Below, piece after piece: positions 26,402 through 34,648 of a stretch of 64,000 nucleotides of DNA. This DNA is from Litoribrevibacter albus (GTDB lineage Bacteria; Pseudomonadota; Gammaproteobacteria; Pseudomonadales; Litoribrevibacteraceae), in the NCBI RefSeq assembly GCF_030159995.1, contig NZ_BSNM01000003.1:62001-126000 (forward strand). Direction: 5' to 3'. Made by a program: the position numbers and the translations under genes. Position 1 is the first letter of the stretch; each line of letters begins with the position of its first letter. The notes beneath the pieces were generated by a model, which saw nothing but the letters and a program-made list of their open reading frames with translations, made no database searches and was not told where the DNA came from.

Positions 26402-27759
26402 TGGACTCACCTATTCGCCAATTGGATATCGTCGGACTTGGTATTTCTCAAACTCCAGTCTTTACCGAAGAAACACAGCGATGCATTGCCGCTGCGGATT
26501 ACGTCATTGGCTCGGCACGTCAATTGGCCTTGTTATCTGTTGAAGAGAAGCCGCAACAGCAGCAATGGATAGAATTACCAAAATTGTCTGAGTTGAAGGC
26601 TCTGATTGACGAGTTGGCGAGCGATAAAAGTGTGGTGGTATTAGCCTCTGGTGACCCCTTGTTTTATGGCATCGGCAGATGGTTTAAGCAGCATTTTGCT
26701 GAAGCCTTTGAACAAGGGCGATTGCGCTTTCATCCGGCGGTGTCGAGCATTCAGGCAGCGTGTCATCGCTTGGGATTATCCTTGCAAGATACCGATGTGC
26801 TGAGTTTGCATGGTCGGCCATTGGCGAAATTACGAACTCAACTCAAAGCTAATCGCACACTAGCGATTCTTACGGATGAACAAAGCAACCCTGTAGCGTT
26901 AGCGCAAGAGTGCATCAACGCAGGGTTTGGCGACTCCCGAATTACCGTGTGTGAACGACTTGGGTATGACGATGAACAATGCCGATCCTTCTCTGCAAAA
27001 GAACTGGTTGATGGCAGGGTTGGTAACAAAGGTGAATTTGATCCGCTGCATGTGACCATTATTGAAGTTAAAGGTTTAGGTGGTGTGTTGCCAAGCTTCC
27101 CAGGGTTTGCCGATGCCTTGTTTGAAACCGGTGCTGAACCTGGCAAGGGGATGATCAGTAAACGCGAAGTGCGCTTATGCATCCTTTCCTATTTAGAACC
27201 GAATAACGACGATGTGATTTGGGATATTGGCGCGGGTTGCGGCGGCGTGGCTGTGGAGTTGGCCTATTGGAATGAAAAGGCCAAAGTGTATGCCATTGAG
27301 CACCATTCCGAGCGATTAAAATACCTCGCTATTAACCGGGAGCGCTTCGGTGTGGTGTCGAACATGAACATCGTTGAAGGCCGCGCTCCGGCTTGTTTAA
27401 CAGATTTACCTAAGCCAACCAAAGTGTTTATTGGCGGTAGCGATGGTGCTTTGCCAGAGCTACTCGCTCAGTGCTGGGAGCTACTTCCTGTGGGGGGGAT
27501 TTTGGTAGCGAGCGCGGTGATTCAATCCACCAAAGATCAACTAAACGACTTTGCTGAATTGCTTGCGAGTTCCAATGATTCAGGTCTCTCAACACACGCG
27601 GTGATTGAAAGCACCGAAGTGGCTGTAAAGCGGGGGCAGATGGTTGCTGGTGAGCTAGTGGATGGAAAGTTGGTGGATGGTAAGCTGGTGTATCAATCTA
27701 AATATCCGGTTACCGTTTTTCAATATAAAAAGTTTCAATTTAAGAAGGCAGCGAAGTGA
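26401..27759 (+). CDS. cobL: Precorrin-6Y C5,15-methyltransferase (decarboxylating), CbiE-CbiT fusion
   Basis: The 452-residue protein joins an N-terminal CbiE tetrapyrrole methylase (IVGLGISQTP, ASGDPLFYGIG) and a C-terminal CbiT Rossmann methylase (IWDIGAGCGGVAVELA near residue 275). CobL methylates C5 and C15 and removes the acetate carboxyl of ring C. The C-terminus carries a short repeat ELVDG-KLVDG-KLVYQ from 15-bp DNA units at 27652-27696. Its stop overlaps the cobI start. Confidence 0.95.
   Translation: MDSPIRQLDIVGLGISQTPVFTEETQRCIAAADYVIGSARQLALLSVEEKPQQQQWIELPKLSELKALIDELASDKSVVVLASGDPLFYGIGRWFKQHFAEAFEQGRLRFHPAVSSIQAACHRLGLSLQDTDVLSLHGRPLAKLRTQLKANRTLAILTDEQSNPVALAQECINAGFGDSRITVCERLGYDDEQCRSFSAKELVDGRVGNKGEFDPLHVTIIEVKGLGGVLPSFPGFADALFETGAEPGKGMISKREVRLCILSYLEPNNDDVIWDIGAGCGGVAVELAYWNEKAKVYAIEHHSERLKYLAINRERFGVVSNMNIVEGRAPACLTDLPKPTKVFIGGSDGALPELLAQCWELLPVGGILVASAVIQSTKDQLNDFAELLASSNDSGLSTHAVIESTEVAVKRGQMVAGELVDGKLVDGKLVYQSKYPVTVFQYKKFQFKKAAK
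27652..27696 (+). repeat. Three 15-bp units in the cobL 3' end
   Basis: Units at 27652, 27667 and 27682 share the pattern AAGCTGGTGGATGGT and encode ELVDG, KLVDG and KLVYQ. The period is the same as in cobC and the cbtB-cbtA gap. Confidence 0.75.
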
Positions 27760-28490
27760 TGACTCAGTTTATTGGTGTGGGCGTAGGGCCGGGTGATCCG
27801 GAGTTAATTACCCTAAAGGCTGCTCGATTAATCAAGCAAGCTGATGTTATCAGTTATTTACAAGGCGAAAGCGGTGAAGCGCAAGCTCGTAAAATCGCGG
27901 CCGAGGTGATGGCTGAAAGAACTTCTGTTGCTGAAGAAATTGCTGTCCCTATGCCGATGTCGGAAGATCGCAGTCTTGCCAATCAAGCCTACGATCAAGC
28001 GGCGAAGTCCATTGAAACTGCAATCGCAGAAGGTAAAAGCGTGGTGTTTCTATGTGAAGGCGATCCGCTGTTTTTTGGTTCGTTTGCCTATTTGTTAGAA
28101 CGCTTGGAAGGTAAGGTAGCTTGCCAAGTGGTGCCGGGAATTTCTTCTGTTCATGCCGCAGCCTCCGAGCTGCAGATGCCATTAACCATGTTGAAGGAAT
28201 CCTTCGCAGTGATCAGTGGCCGACATTCCGATCAACAATTGATGGACGTTCTGCAGCAACACGACTCTGTGGTGATCATGAAAGCCGGACGCTCCCGTCA
28301 GCGTATCCTCAATGCGTTAACGGAAACAGGTCGAATGCAAGACGCCCGGTATTTGGAGTACATCTCTCGCTTTAATCAAAAGATTGTTGAGGATGTCAGC
28401 TCTTTAGCGGGTGAAGCCGGGCCGTATTTTTCCTTGTTTGTGGTTGTTCCTGATAGAGATGCGGACAGAGACGTTAGCCGTGAAAGATAA
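27759..28490 (+). CDS. cobI: Precorrin-2 C20-methyltransferase
   Basis: CobI/CbiL methylates C20. I start at the ATG at 27759, which overlaps the cobL stop as TGATG; an adjacent in-frame GTG is the less likely start. The 243-residue protein has the methylase motifs GVGVGPGDPELITLKA at the N-terminus, CEGDPLFFGSF and PGISSVHAAASEL. Its end overlaps the N-terminal part of cbiG. Confidence 0.94.
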   Translation: MTQFIGVGVGPGDPELITLKAARLIKQADVISYLQGESGEAQARKIAAEVMAERTSVAEEIAVPMPMSEDRSLANQAYDQAAKSIETAIAEGKSVVFLCEGDPLFFGSFAYLLERLEGKVACQVVPGISSVHAAASELQMPLTMLKESFAVISGRHSDQQLMDVLQQHDSVVIMKAGRSRQRILNALTETGRMQDARYLEYISRFNQKIVEDVSSLAGEAGPYFSLFVVVPDRDADRDVSRER

Positions 28491-29271
28491 CTCATCTGTT
28501 AAAATCGTCGCGCTGACCGAAGCGGGCTTACGGTTGGCTGAGCAACTCAATGCAAAGCTAGAAAACAGTGATGTTTGGTACAAACCTAAGCCTTTTTCAG
28601 AGAAAGTGCAGTATGCCTTTCAGGCGGGTGAACCACTGATTATGATCTGTGCCACGGGTATTGTGGTTCGTACATTAGCGCCTGTGTTAGCAAGTAAACT
28701 GCAAGACCCGCCTGTGTTGGTGTTGGATGAATTAGGGCAGTTTGTGATCCCGCTGGTATCCGGTCATGAAGGGGGCGCGAATGAGTGGGGCCGACAAGTG
28801 GCTGAGTTATTGAACAGTCAATTGGTGATGACCACCGCCAACCCCTATTTAAAACCCAAGTATGCAGTGGGTATGGGATGTGAACGTAACTGCCCAAAAG
28901 AAGAATTAGAGTGTTTGTTAATGGACTGCTTAGCGCAAGCGAACTTAACGCTCGACCAGATTGGCTCCATCAACAGCATTGATATCAAAGCCGATGAAGT
29001 GGGTTTAATCGAACTGGCCGAGCATTTAGAGAAGCCATTCAACACCTTTGATGCGGCCGAGTTATCCACAGTGGAGCACTTGCTCAGCACAAAATCCGAT
29101 TATGTATTCAAGACCGTCGGCGTCTATGGCGTTGCGGAATCGGCGGCGTTGGTTGGCGCGTCTCAACTCACGAACGCTTACAGTGAACTGATTTTAAATA
29201 AGCACAAAACGGCCAAAGCCACCTGTGCCATTGCGAGGGCGTATCCTAGTGACGCTCGACGCCAGTCTTAA
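28459..29271 (+). CDS. cbiG: Cobalamin biosynthesis protein CbiG
   Basis: CbiG opens the lactone ring of cobalt-precorrin-5A in the early-cobalt route, and its C-terminal part resembles CobE. The start is uncertain: ATG 28459 (270 residues) or GTG 28480. The N-terminal CbiG domain shows ICATGIVVRTLAPVLASK and PLVSGHEGGANEW, and the C-terminal domain shows GMGCERNCPKEEL and VYGVAESAAL. It overlaps cobI and precedes cobJ by 13 bases. Confidence 0.92.
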   Translation: MRTETLAVKDNSSVKIVALTEAGLRLAEQLNAKLENSDVWYKPKPFSEKVQYAFQAGEPLIMICATGIVVRTLAPVLASKLQDPPVLVLDELGQFVIPLVSGHEGGANEWGRQVAELLNSQLVMTTANPYLKPKYAVGMGCERNCPKEELECLLMDCLAQANLTLDQIGSINSIDIKADEVGLIELAEHLEKPFNTFDAAELSTVEHLLSTKSDYVFKTVGVYGVAESAALVGASQLTNAYSELILNKHKTAKATCAIARAYPSDARRQS

Positions 29272-29284
29272 CGAAGAGAACCAA

Positions 29285-30064
29285 ATGACCAAGTTGTATG
29301 TAGTAGGAACCGGCCCAGGCGATATTGATCTGGTTGCCCCAAAAGCCATGGCGGCCATCAAAGCCAGTAGTGATCTTGTGGCCTATGGCCTGTATTTGGA
29401 ATTATTGGGCGAGGTGTGTGAGGGTAAAACTCACCACGATTTGCCATTAGGTGAAGAGATTGGCCGTGCACGTTTGGCACTCGATCTGGCGGCCAGCGGT
29501 AAAACCACGGCATTGATTTCCAGCGGTGACATTGGCATCTATGCGATGGCCACTTTGGTGTTCGAGTTGTTGGATCAACAACTGCAAGGCAAAGAGAATC
29601 ACCCTGAATGGTTGGATGTGGACATCGAAGTTGTGCCAGGTATTTCTGCCATGCAAGCCGGTGCCAGCCGAGTAGGGGCCATGTTAGGCCATGATTTCTG
29701 CACCATTTCCTTGTCGGATCTATTAACCCCGTGGGAAACCATCGAGAAGCGTTTACATGCCTGTGGCGAAGGGGACTTTGTCGTTTCCTTCTACAACCCG
29801 CGTTCTAAAAAGCGCGATTGGCAGATCAACACCGCCCGCGACATTCTATTGCAATACCGCCCAGGCTCGACGCCTGTGTTGTTAGGCCGTCAACTTACCC
29901 GCAGCGATGAAAGTATTACCTTAACCACGCTGGATCAACTCGATGCGAAAGACGTGGACATGTTCACCCTGGTTTCTGTTGGCAACAGCGAATCTCGCCA
30001 CATTGTGAATGGCAACAAAGAGTGGATTTACACTCCGCGTGGTTACAAGAAGAAACTGGTGTAA
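29285..30064 (+). CDS. cobJ: Precorrin-3B C17-methyltransferase
   Basis: CobJ/CbiH methylates C17 with ring contraction. I start at the ATG at 29285 (MTKLYVVGTGPGD), where the methylase domain begins; the frame extends upstream to 29225 without support. The 259 residues contain ALISSGDIGIYAMATL, PGISAMQAGASRVGA and FYNPRSKKRDWQ, all typical. No CobG monooxygenase is present here to make its aerobic substrate. Confidence 0.94.
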   Translation: MTKLYVVGTGPGDIDLVAPKAMAAIKASSDLVAYGLYLELLGEVCEGKTHHDLPLGEEIGRARLALDLAASGKTTALISSGDIGIYAMATLVFELLDQQLQGKENHPEWLDVDIEVVPGISAMQAGASRVGAMLGHDFCTISLSDLLTPWETIEKRLHACGEGDFVVSFYNPRSKKRDWQINTARDILLQYRPGSTPVLLGRQLTRSDESITLTTLDQLDAKDVDMFTLVSVGNSESRHIVNGNKEWIYTPRGYKKKLV

Positions 30065-30086
30065 GGCTGCAAAAAAGGAATCAAAC

Positions 30087-30896
30087 ATGACCGTTTATTT
30101 TATTGGCGCAGGCCCAGGTGACCCGGAACTGATTACTGTCAAAGCACAGCGTTTAATCAACGAGTGCCCGGTGATTTTATACGCAGGCTCGTTGGTACCA
30201 CGTGCAGTGTTTAAAGACGTAGAGCACACTGCAGAGCAGATCATCGACACCGCCTCGTTGGACTTGGATCAAATCATCGAACACATCGAGCAGGCTCATA
30301 AAGAAGGCAAAGACGTTGCCCGTGTTCACTCCGGTGATCCATCGCTTTACGGTGCTATTGGTGAACAAATCCGCCGACTAGACGCACTCGATATCGACTT
30401 TGAAATCATCCCTGGTGTTACTGCGACCTCGGCGTCTGCAGCTTGGTTAGGCAAAGAACTGACCCTTTCTGGCGTATCACAAACCATCATCCTGACTCGA
30501 TACGAAGGCAAGACCCCATTCCCGGAACGCGAGCGTTTACCGGCACTCGCAGCCAGCGGTGCGACATTAGCAATTCACCTCGGTGTGACCCGTATTCATA
30601 AAATTGTGGAAGAACTGATTCCGCACTATGGCGAAGATTGCCCTGTGGCCGTGTGCTATCGCACCAGCTGGCCGGATCAGGACAAAGTCACTGGTACGCT
30701 CAAAGACATCGTGGAAAAGGTGAGAGAGAAGAAATTCACCCGCACCTCATTGATCCTGGTCGGGCATGTACTTGGGACGGATGAATTTCGGGATTCCTAC
30801 CTTTACGACGAAGACCAAGCCCACGTGTACAGGCCAAAGAGCAAGACGGCCAAGCCGAGGACGGTGGAGAGTAAGATGGCTCACCCGAGGGGGTAA
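30087..30896 (+). CDS. cobM: Precorrin-4 C11-methyltransferase
   Basis: CobM/CbiF methylates C11. Start at the ATG at 30087 behind AAAAAGGAA. The 269-residue product has FIGAGPGDPELITVKAQRL, YAGSLVP, VHSGDPSLYGAIGEQ and LTRYEGKTPFPERE, all conserved. The last 20 residues are a lysine-rich tail. It is the last recognised gene of the riboswitch-led operon; no clear terminator follows. Confidence 0.95.
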   Translation: MTVYFIGAGPGDPELITVKAQRLINECPVILYAGSLVPRAVFKDVEHTAEQIIDTASLDLDQIIEHIEQAHKEGKDVARVHSGDPSLYGAIGEQIRRLDALDIDFEIIPGVTATSASAAWLGKELTLSGVSQTIILTRYEGKTPFPERERLPALAASGATLAIHLGVTRIHKIVEELIPHYGEDCPVAVCYRTSWPDQDKVTGTLKDIVEKVREKKFTRTSLILVGHVLGTDEFRDSYLYDEDQAHVYRPKSKTAKPRTVESKMAHPRG

Positions 30897-30946
30897 TATC
30901 TTTTTGTAATGAGTTATATTTGGTTTTTAACTTTCAGAGTTTAGTT

Positions 30947-31666
30947 ATGCCGAATTTATCCAAAGAAGATAGACATTTTGCTCTCTTTCGGGAAAGTCTG
31001 GATCTAGACAATAAAATTGAGTGGACCAAGTCAGAGTCACCTGACTTCTTATTTCCATTAGATGGGAAACTTGTGGGTCTTGAACACTCGGAATTATTTT
31101 TAGAGCGGGATTATCCTCTTCAAGCTACTGAAAGCATTGAAGATGATATTTTGAAGTTCGCGCAAGTTTATGCCAATTCAAAGCAATATTTTAATACTCG
31201 TACAAAAGTGATCTTTGGAAATGTTAAAGGTCTGAGAGAAAAACAAAGAGAGTTATTAGCAAAGAAAATAGCAGATACGGTTCAATCCAAATGGCTATCT
31301 AGTCACAGAGAAGAATATAAGCAACTTAGATTTAACATGCCTATAGAGGAAGTGAAATCAATCTATACCACATTTATCCCACCAAATATTGGATGTCACT
31401 TTGTTGCTGCTCGCGCGGGATGGGTTAAACCTACTGCAACTGAGGAAGCATATAAGGCAATAGAGAGTAAGTCTAAGAAGCTTAAAAAATATAGAAAAAA
31501 TTGTGATGAGGTTTGGTTATTGTTGGTAGCTGATGGCACTAATCCATCGTCTCTATTGGGCAAGACTGATGGGATTGAGCTCGTTAAATCATTACATGGT
31601 TTTGATAAAGTCTATTTTATGTTCTACATCACAAAATATGTACAAGAAATTAAAACTGTATATTGA
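30947..31666 (+). CDS. Hypothetical protein, possible nuclease-like fold
   Basis: A 239-residue protein from an AT-rich stretch, clearly different in base use from the cob operon. Start at ATG 30947 (MPNLSKEDRHFALF). The stretch PDFLFPLDGKLVGLEHSEL resembles the strand pattern of PD-(D/E)xK-type nucleases, but the usual catalytic Lys is not evident, so this is only a suggestion. The middle is helical and lysine-rich, the end hydrophobic (FDKVYFMFYITKYV). No relation to B12 is visible. Probably an acquired orphan gene. Confidence 0.6.
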   Translation: MPNLSKEDRHFALFRESLDLDNKIEWTKSESPDFLFPLDGKLVGLEHSELFLERDYPLQATESIEDDILKFAQVYANSKQYFNTRTKVIFGNVKGLREKQRELLAKKIADTVQSKWLSSHREEYKQLRFNMPIEEVKSIYTTFIPPNIGCHFVAARAGWVKPTATEEAYKAIESKSKKLKKYRKNCDEVWLLLVADGTNPSSLLGKTDGIELVKSLHGFDKVYFMFYITKYVQEIKTVY

Positions 31667-31702
31667 TCTTTAGTTCGAAAATGGAAGGAAGTAGTGTTGT
31701 AG

Positions 31703-31819
31703 GTACTGCTCAAATACTATAAGAATGGCATTACAGACCATGTCCATGTGCGTATACATTCTAGGCTTGGAGCCAAAATTAATCCTTCTACTGTAATCAA
31801 ATATGTTGGGAATCTATGA
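31703..31819 (+). pseudogene. 3' remnant of an unidentified gene
   Basis: A 38-codon open stretch ends in TGA at 31817-31819 and reads YYKNGITDHVHVRIHSRLG then AKINPSTVIKYVGN. It looks like a genuine protein C-terminus, but it has no start codon with a ribosome site and is preceded by a stop at 31700. Its stop overlaps the start of the next gene (ATGA), as in a former operon. I cannot name the family. Confidence 0.4.
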
Positions 31820-32205
31820 ATAAGTTATTTTCTCTAACCGTTCTTGTTTTGAGCGTATTATTGATACAGTCATGTGCTTCGGTCGCGACTGAAACGTCAC
31901 TTCAAGAAACCAAAAGTAATACCTTATCTGGTCATTACATTTTTGGACACGAAGTTAATACGTTTCAACCATGTGGCGAGAAGCGAGTCGTTTGGGTTCA
32001 AGGTTCGGAAGATATATTGAGCTATCTGGAACAGGAGTATTTTAGGTTTTCTACTAAACCTTACGAAGAGGTATTTCTTGAGATTGAAGGCGATTATATA
32101 GCTCGAGCAAATGATGGTTTTGCAGCAGACTTTGAAGGCCAGATAAGTGTCAGGAAGGTGATTAAAGTAGCTAGTCTCTCTGATTCAGAATGCAGTGCTT
32201 TATAG
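31816..32205 (+). CDS. Putative lipoprotein
   Basis: A 129-residue protein with a lipoprotein signal (MNKLFSLTVLVLSVLLIQSC, lipid-carrying Cys20). The mature part is acidic, with two further Cys (near residues 55 and 127) that could form a disulfide. I recognise no family. The start overlaps the stop of the upstream remnant and GGGA precedes it. It lies in the AT-rich islet. Confidence 0.65.
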   Translation: MNKLFSLTVLVLSVLLIQSCASVATETSLQETKSNTLSGHYIFGHEVNTFQPCGEKRVVWVQGSEDILSYLEQEYFRFSTKPYEEVFLEIEGDYIARANDGFAADFEGQISVRKVIKVASLSDSECSAL

Positions 32206-32291
32206 GAAGTCGAGGCGTTTAAAAGTTGCTCTGACATGTATTTACACAGTGTTATGGTTTTGTGTAGAAAAGTAGGCGTATAGGTGAATTA

Positions 32292-32660
32292 ATGAAAACT
32301 GTTAAAGTTAGTGAACTTAGTACCAAAGAGCAGTGGATAGAGTTCATTGATATAACGAAGGAACTGACATTAAAGGATTTGGATGGTGCTTTGGACATAT
32401 ATGGTGAGGACGAAGAGGTATACCTTGTTATCAATCTCTATCAGAATGAATCCAGTTCTATCGAGTATTTCTTTAAGCCTTTAATCGAACAAGAATCTCG
32501 TATGGCTTTGCTTTCCCTTTTAGAAGAAAATAATTTTTCTTTGTCTGCTTTACTTAATCTGATTTTAACATCGAGCTATATCGAGGAAGAGATGGGGCAG
32601 GTTCTTATTTTTGATCAGATTAAAATATTCAGAGAAAGGTTTTCAGATTTAAAGCGTTGA
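32292..32660 (+). CDS. Hypothetical helical protein
   Basis: A 122-residue acidic, leucine-rich protein without a signal peptide or known motif. The start region is AT-rich with weak ribosome-site similarity. It is the last gene of the AT-rich islet before a terminator at 32781. Function unknown. Confidence 0.55.
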   Translation: MKTVKVSELSTKEQWIEFIDITKELTLKDLDGALDIYGEDEEVYLVINLYQNESSSIEYFFKPLIEQESRMALLSLLEENNFSLSALLNLILTSSYIEEEMGQVLIFDQIKIFRERFSDLKR

Positions 32661-32780
32661 CTCAACCTCCAACATCAAACAAGATAACCGAATGAATACA
32701 CAACGTACGCAAACCACTGGTCGAATTATTATCATCATTCCATAGGAGTGGTGGGATTTGTGATGCGTCAATAATTTCTG

Positions 32781-32804
32781 AAACCCGCCCAAGAGGCGGG
32801 TTTT
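32781..32804. terminator. Rho-independent terminator
   Basis: AAACCCGCC pairs with GGCGGGTTT over a 5-base loop, followed by TTCTGTTT. It separates the AT-rich islet from the following kinase-like gene. Confidence 0.88.
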
Positions 32805-32852
32805 CTGTTTCTGCCTCTGGGTATTAATTTATGAGAATAGGACAGAGGTAGC

Positions 32853-33377
32853 ATGAACAAAGTCGCCGTTTTTGGTAAGCCGGGTAGTGGCAAGTCCACA
32901 TTAAGTAAACGTTTAGCGTCAGCAACTGGAATACAGTTACATGCGCTGGATTCCATTCTGTTCAATCCGGATGGGAGTCAGGTTGATAGGGAAACCTACG
33001 ATCAGGCGCATGGATCAATATTGGAGTCAGATCGCTGGATCATCGACGGCTTGGGGCCAATAGGATCGTTTTACCAACGCTTAGAAGCGGCGGATACCTT
33101 GATCTATATCGACTTACCGTATCCCATCAGTTATTGGTTAGTCACTAAGCGAATGCTGAAAGGGCTGGTGGTGAAGCCGGAAGGTTGGCCAGATGGCAGC
33201 TCGGTGTTTAAAGGTTCATTGGAAAGTTATAAGTTTCTAAAACTTAGCCCTAAGTTTTGGAATGATGATTTTATGCAGCGGTTGGAACAGGCATCGGTGG
33301 GTAAATCATTGCATGTGATTCGGTCGGTGTCTGAGTTGAATCGGTTTGTGGATGAGCAGGCCTTTACCTCGAAATAA
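32853..33377 (+). CDS. FlaR-like / adenylate-kinase-like P-loop NTPase
   Basis: The 174-residue protein begins with VAVFGKPGSGKSTLSKRLA (Walker A at residues 9-16) and continues LHALDSI, matching the 'DNA topology modulation protein' (FlaR) group of small adenylate-kinase-like NTPases. The family name is historical and true substrates are unknown. The Shine-Dalgarno is AGAGG. It is monocistronic, flanked by hairpins on both sides. Confidence 0.78.
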   Translation: MNKVAVFGKPGSGKSTLSKRLASATGIQLHALDSILFNPDGSQVDRETYDQAHGSILESDRWIIDGLGPIGSFYQRLEAADTLIYIDLPYPISYWLVTKRMLKGLVVKPEGWPDGSSVFKGSLESYKFLKLSPKFWNDDFMQRLEQASVGKSLHVIRSVSELNRFVDEQAFTSK

Positions 33378-33494
33378 TGACATTCAGGTTCTGTCTATTC
33401 GAGCCAGTGATTTCCCGCCGGACGAGGGTGTGCTTCCAACACAGAGTAAACAGCAGCAATACGGTAGCGGGATTATGTAACAGGCTATGTAACA

Positions 33495-33520
33495 GGCCAG
33501 CCATGCGCGGCTGGTCTTTA
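33495..33520. terminator. Hairpin between convergent genes
   Basis: GGCCAGCC and GGCTGGTC (one wobble) form an 8-bp stem with a 6-base loop, followed by TTTAG. It lies between the convergent NTPase and LysR genes and may serve both. Confidence 0.6.
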
Positions 33521-33540
33521 GTCTTACCTCTTTCTTAGCT

Positions 33541-34446
33541 TCACCACTTATCTTTTAGCCGAGCCACAAAGAAATCTACAGCCACTTTCACTTTCGGTAC
33601 AACGTATTGTTGTTTTTGATACAGCAGAAAAATAGCCATGTCCGGGTTTTGGGTGATTCGCAGTGGTTGATTAAAATGCAATTCTTGCAGCTGACCATTT
33701 TCAAAGTAGGGTTCTACTGACCAGCGAGGAGCCATCATGATTCCCTTTCCTTCGGTGGTTAATTGCGCCAACCATTTTCCATGATTTGAGATCGCCACCG
33801 GGATGCCCGAGACATCACGCCACTCGCCATTGATCTCGCAGAGCCAGGGGGATGGCCCGGCTGGTGTTCTATAGAACAGCCCTAAGTGGTTTTTTAGCTC
33901 AAGCACATTGTTTGGCGTACCCATTTTCTCAAGGTAGTGGGGGGAGGCTACAGGAATGAATTCATTTTCCATCAGCCGAATCGCCTGCACTCGTTCATTC
34001 GGGGCATAGCCACCACGAATAGCAATATCGACTTCGTCCCGGCCGAGTTTGGTGATGGCATCGCTGAGGCTGACATCAAGAATGATGTCTGGATAGAGCT
34101 GTTTGAACTCGTCCAACAGTGGGAGTAATAACCGTTCACCAAATCCTGTCATGGCACTGATGCGAAGTTGTCCCATTGGTTTGGTCTGGTAGCTTCGAAC
34201 AGCCTCATCGCTTTGTTCCAATTGATGAAGAATATCCTGCACTTGTTGGTAGTAGAGCTGTCCGATTTCAGTCAGTTGTACCGATCGTGTTGTGCGTTTG
34301 AGTAAGGTCGCTCCTAGGTCATCTTCCAGAGCTGCAACTCGACGTGAAAGTGAGGAGGGGGGAACTCCAAAGGTGTCTGCAGCTCGGGTGAAACTTCCTG
34401 TTTCGGCGACTTTGCTGAAATAACGCAATGCTCTCAGTTGATCCAT
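33541..34446 (-). CDS. LysR family transcriptional regulator
   Basis: A 301-residue LysR protein with an N-terminal winged helix (RALRYFSKVAETGSFTRAAD, residues 4-23) and a periplasmic-binding-like effector domain. GGAG precedes the ATG. It is divergent from the NADP-dependent oxidoreductase at 34649, the usual arrangement for a LysR regulator and its target. The effector is unknown. Confidence 0.92.
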   Translation of the reverse strand: MDQLRALRYFSKVAETGSFTRAADTFGVPPSSLSRRVAALEDDLGATLLKRTTRSVQLTEIGQLYYQQVQDILHQLEQSDEAVRSYQTKPMGQLRISAMTGFGERLLLPLLDEFKQLYPDIILDVSLSDAITKLGRDEVDIAIRGGYAPNERVQAIRLMENEFIPVASPHYLEKMGTPNNVLELKNHLGLFYRTPAGPSPWLCEINGEWRDVSGIPVAISNHGKWLAQLTTEGKGIMMAPRWSVEPYFENGQLQELHFNQPLRITQNPDMAIFLLYQKQQYVVPKVKVAVDFFVARLKDKW

Positions 34447-34648
34447 AGGAACTCCATATGCCCGAGTGTTAGAGGATAGCTTGTTTTAAATTATTATTGT
34501 CTCTATGGCAATAAAGATCACCAGTTTGTACGGTTTAATAGGTTGAAAGTGGGAGTAATAATGCCGCAGCCTTATCAAAAAGATGAATAGCCTAGCGCAA
34601 CTAAGAAGAGCGCATCGATTTTACCGAATGCAAACAAGAGGAATTGTC

